Below, in pieces: positions 50,001 through 60,226 of a stretch of DNA of 64,000 nucleotides (the stretch's first letter is position 1; every line of letters starts with the position of its first letter). The DNA is taken from NCBI GenBank assembly GCA_013400975.1, contig WBMZ01014046.1, positions 1 through 64,000 of the forward strand, in the 5' to 3' direction. The position numbers were made by a program, and so were the translations under genes. The notes under the pieces are model-generated. The model did not search any database, was not told where the DNA came from, and saw only the letters and a list, made by a program, of their open reading frames with translations. Source of the stretch: Atrichornis clamosus (lineage: Eukaryota > Chordata > Aves > Passeriformes > Menuridae).

Positions 50001-53000
50001 CAGGATGTCAGTTCTGACAAGCATGGAGCTTACAGACCTCACCTGAAGACCACTTCAGAGTGTGGCATGGAGAGCCTTCTGGGAATGGTGTTTCTTGTGC
50101 TCAGGAAGGAAGTGCCAGGTGCCCTTTGAGCTCTCTGTCTGTGCAGGAAGCTACAGCCTTTCTCCTTAACCTTGGGAACATTAGCATATGTGACACATGA
50201 AGATATCTGCAAATGCTTCACAGGTGAGGAGGCGGTGCTCCATCATGAAGATGTGATGCTGCACTCATGTCAGTCTGTCCCAGCTGCTCTCCTTTCTCCA
50301 GGAAGGAGTGGGCAGTGAACCATGGACTGCCCAACAGCATCAAGTGAAATGTAGTGTGAGCTCTGAGGCTGTCCTGGGTTTGTGTACCACTGAATTGTAG
50401 CTTTCTTGTCACCATCAGAGGGGGCAGGCAATATCTTGTGTTTAAAGGAATATAGGTCTGCTCCTAAGGAAGTCTTCTTGCTGGATGTCACTGTGTGGTT
50501 GTATGTGTGTTATGTTAGAAGCCCTTAATTTTAAGGGCTTTGGTGGGCTTGGGTTTAATAACAGGAAGCAGATTTTATTGCACAGTAGAAGTTATGGTGT
50601 AAGCAGGGAAATAGTATAAAAGGTGGTCCCTCAGCTACCTTATTTCCCCTACCAACAAGAATGCAAGAGGGATACTGAAGAGCAAGACAGAAGGGAATAC
50701 ACCACTTGCTCTGTCCTCACTTCCTTGTGTGCTGCATTCCTGAAGCTGTGGGGGAACTGTGTCAAAAGCCCTATGTTCTGTCTCTGGGCAAAAGTGAAGA
50801 AAACCCACAGGAGTCTTTGTTTCTTCTGTTGCCAGTTTCAGTGATAGATGTGAGGCCAAATTAATGCCCAGTGGGCAGCGTGCAGTGGGGCAGCCTGCAG
50901 CACATAAACTGTTCTTCCCAGCCGAGTGGTGCAGAGTCACAGCTCCTTTCTGCCTCAGTGGATGCCTGACCTCTCCTGACCTGGCAGCCTGCATCTGCTT
51001 GCAGAGATTGAAGCTGTTTATCCTGGCCACCCCCAGCCATGTGTAATCTCACCCATGTCTGACTCTCCTCGTCTCCTCCAAGCATTTTTCTCGCCCTGCA
51101 CTTCACCAGCTCCTCTCTTTGCCATCGCTGCCTTTGTGCTTTCCTTGCTCACCAGCCTTTGCACTGCTCAAGTCCCCGCTGGTGTAACGGCTGCATCACC
51201 ACCCCCTTGGCTTTGCTCTTTCTTCTGGTTAAAGCTGCATTTTTGGGGGCAGGGATTGTGTTTTCAGTTTGACAGTGCTGGCAGCCAGATCACTTGTAAC
51301 AGTCTGGAAGAGTTTGCTGGAGACCAGCAGACAGCTCTTTGCTTGGCTGGTTGAGTGTTTTGCATTTTATGGCACCTGGTTTTTGTAAACCGATTTGTGT
51401 CTGAGGTCAGACCTCACCAAAACAGAGATTACATCTTACTGAAGGCAGGTGTGAATTCGCTCTAGAATGGAGGTTTGATCCATGGTTTGCCATTGCCTTT
51501 CCAGTTTTCCTGTATGAATATGCCTTACATGACTCTTTCCTCTCCTAAATATCTGAGCCTTACAGAGGTTTTTTGTTGGACCTCTTGTCTTCTTGAACTG
51601 TGGTTCAGGCTGAATTTCAGTTCCTGGCTTTACTAATTGACTGCTGTTGAACTTGCTTTCTCCAAGATTTCCATGGTTGGACTCTTGTCAAATAGGGATT
51701 CATTACTTGGATTAATTAAAAAAAGAAAGAAGTAAGAATATGTCAGTTTTTAGTGACTGGGAAACATAATTTTCCCATCTGTTGCTGTGATGCGTTTTGC
51801 ACTTGCAGATTCAAAAAGGAAGTGGAAACCCACTGCGTGGTGTTTTGTAAAAGTATTTGGGACGTAGCTGTCAAAGGAGATACAAACCCAGCACCTGTCT
51901 TTGAAACTAACAGGTCTTAAAGCTTGAGCTGGTGTCTTTGAGCTTTATTACGCATTGTTAATGTCTTTTACATTTTTCTTAAGGGTAGATTTGTTAAACA
52001 AGTCCCATCCAATTGACAAATCCTGTCTTATTTTTAATCCCTTTACCTCTTGCTGATCTAACCTTTGATTGCCTGCCTGAAATTAAGGGATGTTCTTTTC
52101 TGCTGTCCACCCTCTCATCACTCTGGGGATCTTCTGTGTTAATTACCAATTGAAGCTTAATGCAGAATACTGGGGAACTGTGAATATCAACCACACTAAA
52201 ACATTCAAAGTGAAAGCTGCAGGCTGCTTGATCTAAATATGTCAGATATTCACAGCTCTGGTATTTCTCTGTTCATGTTTCTCTAAACCCAGATATGTGC
52301 TGGGAGCTTCTCGCCTGTGACTGTTGAGTTATTAGGGTGCAGGTCTTGAGGAGTTGCAGAACTTGGACAGGAAGGATGCTGTCAGCCTGGCTTCCAGCCG
52401 CACACAAGCTGGGCTCTGTGGAGGGTCCAGTACAACTAACAGCAGGGAGCTCTTGCAAGTAGAGACTGGGGAGTGTTGATTTCAGGTGTTGGGACACCAG
52501 CCCAAGGTTGGCAGCCTGGCTCTGAGCCTGGTTCAACCCCATCTCTCTGCTGGCAGTGCACCTCTTTTGTTTTTAATTCACATCTAAAAGCTTGTGACAG
52601 CAGAATGAAGGATACTTCCCTTAGGATTCAGATGTTCTTAAGAATGAATTTAAGCCAGACATTCAGAGGAAGAGAAAGGTTAGTCTTGATAAGGACACTC
52701 TGAAAAACCTTAGGGCTGCATTGGGAGAAACTTTGCAGGTTCTCTGTGCCCTGGGCTGTTGGCACAGTAGGAGCTGTATGATGTTCTTGAGGTGTAGATG
52801 TTTTCCTTCCGTGGAGGATTGCCGGGGGCGGGGGTTGAGGAGGTGCTCTTCATCACTGCTTAGTTGTCATCACAGTAGCTTGTGCTCAGGAGCACTGACT
52901 GGTCTGTTTTCTCAGGAGACACCCTCCTTGTGATTCGAGCCCCATCTGGCACACGTTTGGAGGTTCCCATCCCTGAGGTGAGTGATAAATACACGGGCAG

Positions 53001-56000
53001 AGTGCAGGGGTGTGTGTGTATGTGTGTCTACATGTATGTCTTGCCTGTGGGAAATTCATGTTCTATTTGAAAGTGGTTTTTAATGTATGTCTGTGTTTTG
53101 CTTTTTACTTTTCCCAGGGCCTAAATGGGCAGAAGAAATACCAGATCCACCTGAAGAGCACAAGTGGTCCCATTGATGTTCTCCTAGTAAACAAAGATAC
53201 TTGGAGCTCTCCTCCTGTTGTCCTCCCTGTCCCTCCCCCTGAAGACCTCATTCAGTGCCAGGCAGCTGCACCTTCGAAACCACAAATCCCACCAGTCGCC
53301 CACTTCCAGGAGGCCTCCGTTCCCAGCAGCACCCAGCCCTCCACACCAACACCCACCAGCACTCAGGACCATGGCCCTCCCACACAGAAAAATGCAGGCA
53401 CAGGTGAGAGGGAGCTACAGGAGGCAGAAATGGGCTGGTGGCTGGCAGAGGAGGGCCCAGCTGGGGCTGGCACTGCTGGATGCACAGCGTTGGCAGCTCC
53501 TGGCAAAGAGGCGCTGCTGCCTTTGCTGCAGCCCTGCCTCTTGCCTTGGTTGGTGGGACTGGCTGTGCTCAGGGAGATCAGGCAATTGGCTTGAAGGGGT
53601 AGTGCCAGCCTGTAGTAGCAAGTGTTGGGGAGAGACTGATCATGCGGGTTCATTGATTAGCACAAGTGTGTAAAAGCGTCATTTTGAGTCTCAAGTTCAG
53701 CTTTCAGTTTGAAAAATGGTTGTAAATAATATTAGATTAGGTTTGTTGTGAATTTGTGCAGCTAAATTTTGAAAGGTTCCAGCGGTGGAGATCCCCAGCA
53801 TCGCTGGTGAGACCTTCCAAAGCTGCAGCAGCCTCTTTTATCCTGAAGTTTGGATCTTTTGAGCTCATCTTGTTCCTGTTGTGCACCTTACATTGTTTAG
53901 CACCACTGGGAAGTTCTTAAATTTGGTTACTGCTGTTCAGGAGCTGCAAGCTGCTGTTAGATCACCCATAGACTTCTCTTTGCCTGGCTGATCAAGCCCA
54001 GCTTCCTCCACTGTTCCTTGTAGGCCATGTGCCCTGGATCCATGGCCAGCTTGGTAGCCCTCAGCAGGATCTTCTCCACAGCTTTCTCGAGCTGGAGGAT
54101 GGCCAGTGCTGGACACAGTATTCCAAGTGCAGCCTCAGCCCCAGGCAGGAGGATAGTAACTTTCCTGGGTGTGCTGGCCACACTTCTGGAGTAGCTTGTT
54201 ACCTGCCTTGTGTTCATTGCTGTGAGAGCTGCTTGTGCACAGCCTGGCACCACCAGGACTCTCTCCAGCAGAACCGCAGCAGGACCTGGAGGAAAGCAGG
54301 AAACCTTCTCCCTGTGCAGTTGCCTGTGCCTGGCCAGCACTGTCAGCGAGGGCTGAGTGTGTGCTGCAGCTGCCTCGGGGCTGGCGGGAGGTGACACTCC
54401 TGGGTGTGTCTGTGGCCCCTTGCAGAGTGCGATGTCCCGGCGGCAGAGTCCAAGGGCAGCGGTGACTTTGAGGGCCAGCCGGCGGCGTTGGACGCGCAGC
54501 TGCTGCAGTCCTCGGCCTCGCTGGACAGCAGCTCCGTCCTGCCCAGCACCTCTACCTCCTTTGAGCCCATCAAGTCCGACTCCACAGGAAGTGAGTATGC
54601 TCCTCGTTTTATGTGTCGCTCCAAAGTCCTGCTGCTTGGAGTGAGCAAGGCTGCTGGGCCTGGAGCAAGGAGCTGAACTCCATTCTGCCTTTGCTGTCAG
54701 TCAGGCTCTGCAAAGTATGAGTAGGCATTTCCCAGTGAAGATGCCAGGGAACCTGGAGACAAGGTGACTGTGTCATGTCTAGTGTCCTGCTGCTTGTGTG
54801 ACATCGGTACTAGGAAATCTGCCAGGAAATCCGCATGACACACATCTCTGCTGCTACACCTAGGGTTACTGCCTTTCAGTCCTTTCTGTAGTGTAAGGTC
54901 CTATTGTTGAGACCACGTGAAGCTATAGAATTTCCAGCCACCGCTGAGAGCACCTTTGTAACTCGGGGAGTTTTCCTGTATTAGGAGAGCTCTTGTCTCC
55001 CTTTTTCTCCTTTACTCAGGAATACTTCATCTGTCTTTAGTGATCTTGTGTTCTTAGTGATCTTGCAGTATATATATGGGGAGCTCCTTGATGTATTTTT
55101 AAAAAGGAACATTGGAGCTTTATGCCAGGAAATGGCAGGCTGACCCAAGGAGAGAAAAGCATCCTCTAGGTAAACCACACTGCTGGAATGTTTTGAAGCC
55201 TGACTTCCCTGCAGAAACACTCAAGGTTAGGAGGTTATGGTTAGAAGAGGAAACCTTACTCAAACATAGCTCACACCGTGCTTTTTTCACACTTCTGCTG
55301 CTAGCATGTCTGAGAGAAGCATGAGCTGTCTGTCTGGAGCCATCTTGGTTGTGGAATTAGGCCTTGGATGTGCATGTAGCTTATCACTGTGGCCCTCCAA
55401 AGGCGTGGCCTCGTCGTACACAAGGTAATTGAGGCAGTGTATGGAAGCTGACACCGTGTGAGGTTTACAGACACACTGCTGACTGTGGTGACATGTTCAC
55501 GTCCCAGGGCTCCTACAAATTTATTTTAAAGGAGTGGAGCTGAAGTGTTTTGTTGCTTATCATTGCAGCAGAAGTATCTGACATAGGAGTGTGGGAGCAG
55601 AATTTCTGGATGATTTGGGTGTATAAGGAGTACAGTAGGTTTGTGGGTGATTCTGCTGTAAAGCATTTCAGACTCTTCATGTAATGATCCAAACCATCTG
55701 GTTTGTTGTATTTGCAGTACTGGAACTTCCCAAAGAGCTGTCAGAGATGTTTGATCCAATGAGAGGTACGTTCATTCCCTGACCACAGCTTTGTTCTGTG
55801 CCCACCTACCCACAGAAAAGGGAGTTTGTTGGATTTACTCCCTTTTGGATTATTTTGTGGATGTGGTTTTGTAAGGTGCTTGTGGTCATTGGTGGCTGCT
55901 GGCCCTCTACTTGTAGTTAGGCACTCTTAAATCTCCTTGGTTTCTGTATGTATTTTTCTGTCTCCATGTTTCCAGCAACCTCTCTTACATCTTGCCCTGC

Positions 56001-57777
56001 AGTGCACTGGCAAGGGCTTTCCCATCCCTTTGCCGATGCTCATCCGTGCTCAGCCTTCCTGTGCTCCTCCTTCAGCTTTTCAGCACTATGGAGCAAAAAA
56101 ATCCCTGTTAAGTCTTATTTCAGCTCTAGCCTGACTGAGGCTAATCCAAGCAAATATTCTGGGGAGATAGTGTTCTCTCTTCAAAATACTTCTCAGTGGT
56201 GTTGGTGGACTGGTAATTTTGGAGCAGGAGAGGGGGATGCTGTTACCTGTGTTTGGAGTTCTGACTCTGCCCAAGGAATGTCTGTGGGTTGCTGCCTAAT
56301 GGTGGAATGGACTCTGGGCTAAGGTCAGGAGAGGTGAACGAATTTGATCTAACATAAACCTAAAACTAGAAAGCTTTTTATCAGCACATTTATTTCCCTT
56401 CGGTGCTGGTGGAATACTTTGTATCCCTGCAGCCAGGCAGGGTCAGGTACACGCAAGCACTTCAGTGGTGGTCACAGGAGATGTGCAGCAGCTATTCCTA
56501 GTTCCGTGCTCTAGCAGATGCTTTGTGAAGGTGCTGTCTTTGAGTGGAAATCCCCACAGACCCAGCCACATACACGTGCGAGTCTCCAGTCTGTGTGCTG
56601 TGAGCCCTGGGCTCCTCAGTCCTCCCGGAGAACATCCTTCCTCCTCGCCCAGCACCTCTGCTGCAGGTAGTGGATGAAGTCTTGGTGATGTCTAAGTACA
56701 TCTGAAGAGTAGGTTTGAGTTCACAATGTGAGACATAAACTGCTGCAAGGCCCCAGCTGTGTAGAAGATCTGACTTAGCCAAAGTAACTGTACTATGAAA
56801 CTGTGTGGACACTACTATAAAGGGGATGTTTGCTGTCTATGGTATTTACGTGGTTTTATGGAGTATTCTTCCCAGTTTGGAGGGGGAAGATGAAAGACCC
56901 AGGAGCAAAGAACAAAACAGAGTCAACAGCTACAGAGCCAAAACTCAGGATTGGAAAAGAGCAGCACTACAGAGCTCAGAGGAATGGTCCTTGCAGCATG
57001 CTTCATGCAGCCTCTGTCATCCCTGTGTGATCCCAGTAATGTTGCCCTGGCACTGACAGCTTCTTTAAGATTGTGCAGTTTAAGGCACAGGAGCAGTTCT
57101 CCTGTAGTCTTTTGTGTTGGAATTACTTTTACTTCGTGGTTTTATCTCTCTTTTAAGCCCAAGCTTCCTTTCACTGCCTGGTGCACATGCTGTGCCTTAG
57201 CCAGAGAAGGGATAACAAGGGTGGGGAAAGTGGGGAACTACGCACGAGCAGACCAGGAGAGCAGTGTTTTGCTACCATGCTTGTCTCTTCCCCAGAATGT
57301 ATGAACTCTGAGCTGCTGGAAGAGCTGATGTCATCTGAAGGTGAGTCTTAGAGTCTCCTGCCATGGTGTGGCCTTCCCAGGAGGAAGACCGTGCTGTGTG
57401 ACTTTACCCAGCTGGCAGCCTTGTGAGTGCAGACTCGCCCCCATCTTTTCTGGGCTCTCGACACAGACTCCATTCTTGCTGTCCTGCCAGTCCCTGAGGG
57501 AGGTGTGAGAGCCAGGAGTCTCTTCAGTTCTCTGAGGCTGATTGAAGCAACCTCAAAGACTGTTCCTGTGAGGTGGCTGCACTGCTCAGGGCCATTGGCA
57601 GCTCTTAGCTGGGGTGGGAGTGCTGGGTTTTGTAACCAACCCTGGGCTTCTCTCTCCCCAGTGTTTGCTCCCTTGCTCCGCCTCTCCCCTCCACCTGGAG
57701 ATCACGACTACATCTATAACCTGGATGAGAGCGAAGGCGTCTGTGACCTCTTTGACGTGCCTGTCCTCAACCTCTGA
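46951..57777 (+). CDS. E2F4: transcription factor E2F4 (ten exons)
   Basis: Exons: 46951-47097, 48941-49050, 49526-49687, 50180-50223, 52916-52977, 53118-53403, 54426-54590, 55718-55765, 57296-57340, 57662-57777. The 1,185 bases give 394 residues (human 413). E2F4 is a cell-cycle regulator that heterodimerises with DP proteins, binds TTTSGCGC promoter sites and, with p107/p130, represses them in quiescence. The winged-helix DNA-binding domain is about 20-87, with [13 protein letters not shown]. The dimerisation part (about 88-200) holds the coiled region [20 protein letters not shown] and the marked box. A Pro/Ser/Thr-rich linker follows. The C-terminus [20 protein letters not shown] is the pocket-protein-binding segment, preceded by a DHxY motif of HCF-1-binding type. 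Exon 3/4 are joined by an AT-AC intron. The long Ser run of human E2F4 is missing. The start MAECGAQ matches human; an in-frame ATG at 46,921 could add ten residues. Confidence 0.97.
47098..48940 (+). other. E2F4: E2F4 intron 1
   Basis: A 1,843-base intron opening with GTGCGGG in CpG-rich sequence and ending in CTTTCTGCAG. It carries a CR1 fragment close to its start; the rest shows nothing recognisable. Confidence 0.9.
47255..47485 (+). mobile_element. CR1 LINE 3' fragment (sense) in E2F4 intron 1
   Basis: Contains TTTAGAGTGGATACTAGGAA, GAACGGGCTGCCCAGGGCAG, TGGTGGAGTCACCGTCCTGG, and the terminal block TCTTGGAGGGCTTTTCCAGC then CCATGGTTCTAAG. The insertion begins about 160 bases after the exon 1 donor, at the edge of the CpG island. 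Confidence 0.9.
49688..50179 (+). other. E2F4: U12-type AT-AC intron of E2F4 (intron 3)
   Basis: The intron begins ATATCCTTTG at 49,688, the full U12 donor consensus of the AT-AC class, and ends with AC at 50,178-50,179. The branch sequence TCTCCTTAAC at 50,161-50,170 matches the U12 consensus TTCCTTAAC and lies about 10 bases before the end. Only this pair restores the conserved protein [16 protein letters not shown]2F-family genes are known carriers of minor-class introns. A GT-AG alternative (GTCGAT donor at 49,684, AG before 50,185) stays in frame but deletes conserved residues and has a poor donor. Confidence 0.9.
50224..52915 (+). other. E2F4: E2F4 intron 4
   Basis: A 2.7-kb GT-AG intron. 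It contains many short chance frames but no recognised repeat or exon. Confidence 0.9.
53009..53038. repeat. TG-rich simple repeat
   Basis: Short GTGTGTGTATGTGTGTC tract in the small intron 5 of E2F4. Confidence 0.6.
53950..54260 (-). mobile_element. CR1 LINE 3' fragment (antisense) in E2F4 intron 6
   Basis: The + strand reads GACTTCTCTTTGCCTGGCTG, ATCAAGCCCAGCTTCC, CAGGATCTTCTCCACAGC, GAGGATGGCCAGTGCTGGAC and GCAGCCTCAGCCCCAGGCAGG, the reverse complement of the CR1 3' coding end and UTR. The surrounding intron 6 (53,404-54,425) has nothing else recognisable. Confidence 0.85.
54591..55717 (+). other. E2F4: E2F4 intron 7
   Basis: A 1,127-base GT-AG intron ending in ATTTGCAG. I see no repeat or additional exon. 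Confidence 0.85.
55766..57295 (+). other. E2F4: E2F4 intron 8
   Basis: A 1,530-base GT-AG intron ending in CTTCCCCAG. Nothing recognisable inside. Confidence 0.85.
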
Positions 57778-58439
57778 CTTGTCAGCGCGGCTGTGAGCCC
57801 TGCAAACACAGACTGTTTTGTAACTCTTCGGAAAGTGTCTATTTTTGGATTCCTTTTGTGCTAGAGCTCGATGGCCAAGTAATTCAGAGATGCTCTCAGA
57901 TGGACTCAAAACCAAGAGATGTGGACTTGCAGGCTGGGAGCCTCCCCATAGTTTGCTTCTTCCTCTGGTGCCATGTGCAAGATGCACGTGCAGCTTTCCC
58001 TCCGCATCTCTCCACTGGATCCTGGGCCTCACTTCAAAGAGTCTGTGTTTTGAGTGTTCCCAGTCCACCTGCAGAGTTTGGCCACGTGCCTCTCTGAGCT
58101 TCCTCCAATCTGCATGCCTTGGTTTTTCCTGCACTCCCAGAGGCACTTTGCACCTCCTAGGTACCAGCTGCTACAAGGAGCCCCAATATCGTGGTCAGTT
58201 CACAAGCCCAGAGGTTGTTAGATTTTTCCGTGGTAGTGGTTCAGATTGGGGTGGTTTTATTTCTGAAAGGCATCAAGAGGGAAAAAAAAATGGCACCAAA
58301 GTGTCTATTTCTTTCAGTGACTTTAGACCAAGCTAGTATGTTTTACAAGAAAAAGCACTTTTTTAGCCAGCTGTGCCTCCTAGTGGGACTCAGGAGCTGA
58401 GCACTCTTCATAGGACCCAGGAGCTGAGCCTTCCCCTGT

Positions 58440-58492
58440 TTGTGCATCAGCAGGAATGCTGATTTGACTTTCACCAGTCTGCTGATGCACAA
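58440..58492 (+). repeat. perfect 14-bp inverted repeat (hairpin) in the E2F4 3'UTR
   Basis: TTGTGCATCAGCAG at 58,440-58,453 is exactly complementary to CTGCTGATGCACAA at 58,479-58,492, with a 25-base loop. The RNA would form an uninterrupted 14-bp stem. It could be a regulatory mRNA hairpin or a small palindromic remnant; nothing else identifies it. Confidence 0.85.
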
Positions 58493-59912
58493 CACTGAAA
58501 GCTTTAGCTCCTTGTCCTGCAGCTGTGCTGTTTCTACAGGGCTAAAGCAGAGATGCCAGTATAGTTTTGGTTTTCATTTTTGTTTTTGCCTGACTGAGAG
58601 ATGTTTGAAAGGATAAGACTGCTCCAGCTGGTGCCTGTAAGGTACTCCAGGGACATCAGAGCCTGCTCATATTTGCAAATAGCTGTTTTCTCCAACTGTT
58701 GTGCTTGAACCTGCAACTGTCTGAAAGGTGACCAAGCAGTAACAATTCAGTAGTATTTTGCTGTGACAGGTTACGTAGATGTTGTCAAAACAGTGAGCTT
58801 TTTTTTTACCCCTTTTTCTCTCAGGATCAGGTTTTCTGTATATTTGAATTTGCTCCCCTAGAGTCCGTACCCACACTCCCAAATCCTGATCCTGTGGCAG
58901 GTCTGTACCTACTGCAATGCTTTCTCTGCATCATTTTCCATAAGATTTTCTTCGCTGTGTTTTAATGGAAGGCCTGTTGTTGGGTTCTTTAGGATCATCT
59001 GCTGGTACCAGGCTTGGACCCTGTGCAGTTTAGCTGGAGTAAAAATGCCCTGATAGATTTGTGTTGTATTTTGCAAGCCCCAACTTTGGATTTCGGTCAG
59101 ATCCTGTGTTTGAGTGTCTTTAGTTTTGCACATCTTCCTGCCACCATGGTGGAAGCTGCTGTCCTGCCTTTCCTGCTCTGCAAACTGCTGAAGAGAGAGC
59201 CATGCCAGGCCATGGCTGGCTGGCTGGCTGCTGCAGAGAGGGAGCTTCCAGCCATCCATTTAAACAGCTGATGTTTAATTTCTCTGCATAACTGCTCACT
59301 GCCTGTGACCCACACAACCAGCTGCAGCACCAGCACTAAGGGAGCTAAAGTCTGAAGAGCCTGCAGAGGTGAGAAGAGTATGTGCTTGGGACCTGTGTCC
59401 CTGGGGTGGCTCCTCAGGCCATCCTGTTCTGGGACTCCTCCACAAGGACTGTTCCTTTCTGCAGCCAGAAAGCACTGGCAACCTCTCTGGGAAAAGTGTG
59501 AAGAACTCGGGAGGAACAATGGGACACTCTAGTCTGGCAGCAGGCAGCTGCTGCTGGCGGGACAGCTGAGGTGTGAGACTCCTCCGTGGGGTGAACTTCC
59601 AGCTTGCATGCAGCCAGTCCCTGAACCTTCCCCCCTCCACATGGAAGCTGACTGGAATCCCTCGGTCCTGAGTGGTAACAAGGCTCCATGGCTCTGGTAC
59701 AGCTCGAGCTCTTCGTGTACTGCCTGGCCCTCACCCTCCTTCCCAGTGTTTATGTCCGCCACCAGTTAGATGACCTCCCGAAAAGATACCTAGAAAAAAA
59801 TTTACAGTTGCAAATGAACTTTTGATTCATATATAAAGATTATTTTTATACTTTTTTTTTTGCAAGGAAAGAAAATTGCCTGTGATATTTGTACAGAGTG
59901 TTCTCTGACGTG

Positions 59913-59918
59913 AATAAA
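59913..59918 (+). terminator. E2F4: E2F4 poly(A) signal
   Basis: AATAAA followed by an A-run and then a T-rich stretch, only about 310 bases before the ELMO3 start codon. Confidence 0.8.
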
Positions 59919-59935
59919 CAAAAAACTTTCCAGAG

Positions 59936-60226
59936 TTTCTCACCTTGTCCCAGCCTGCGTCTCCGCTCTGCCTGAACCCAAGGGATGGGGTTCTCTGGAA
60001 AGCAGGGCTGGGGGCCCTTTCCCAGCGGGAAGCCTTGTCCCGGTGCTGCCGGAGGTGGGTCCTGCCACACCCGCGTCAGCTCAGGTGAGGGGGCCGGGCC
60101 TGCCCGGGGCTGGGGTGGTGGCACAAGGCCTCGGTGCGGCGGCCGGGCCCTTCGTGAGGAGAGGCGGAGGCGGCGGCGGCGGCAACAACCCGGAACTGGC
60201 AGCGGTGCGGAGCCGCGGCGGGAGCC
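59936..60226 (+). promoter_or_regulatory. ELMO3: ELMO3 promoter and 5'UTR (CpG-rich)
   Basis: CpG density rises from about 60,000 and stays high through exon 3 (about 60,620). A GGCGGAGGCGGCGGCGGC run precedes the start codon. There is no TATA box. The whole promoter and 5'UTR must fit in roughly 300 bases after the E2F4 poly(A) signal, so the two same-strand genes are almost contiguous. Confidence 0.6.

Larger units (their letters stand above)
57778..59935 (+). other. E2F4: E2F4 3'UTR
   Basis: After the TGA the non-coding sequence runs 2.1 kb to an AATAAA at 59,913-59,918. It contains a near-perfect 17-base direct repeat (58,386-58,402 and 58,413-58,429, one mismatch) and, directly after it, a perfect 14-bp hairpin at 58,440-58,492. 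A T-run with TATTTTTATAC lies shortly before the end. The AATAAA at 59,913 is the signal I accept; others nearer the stop were not seen. Confidence 0.75.
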
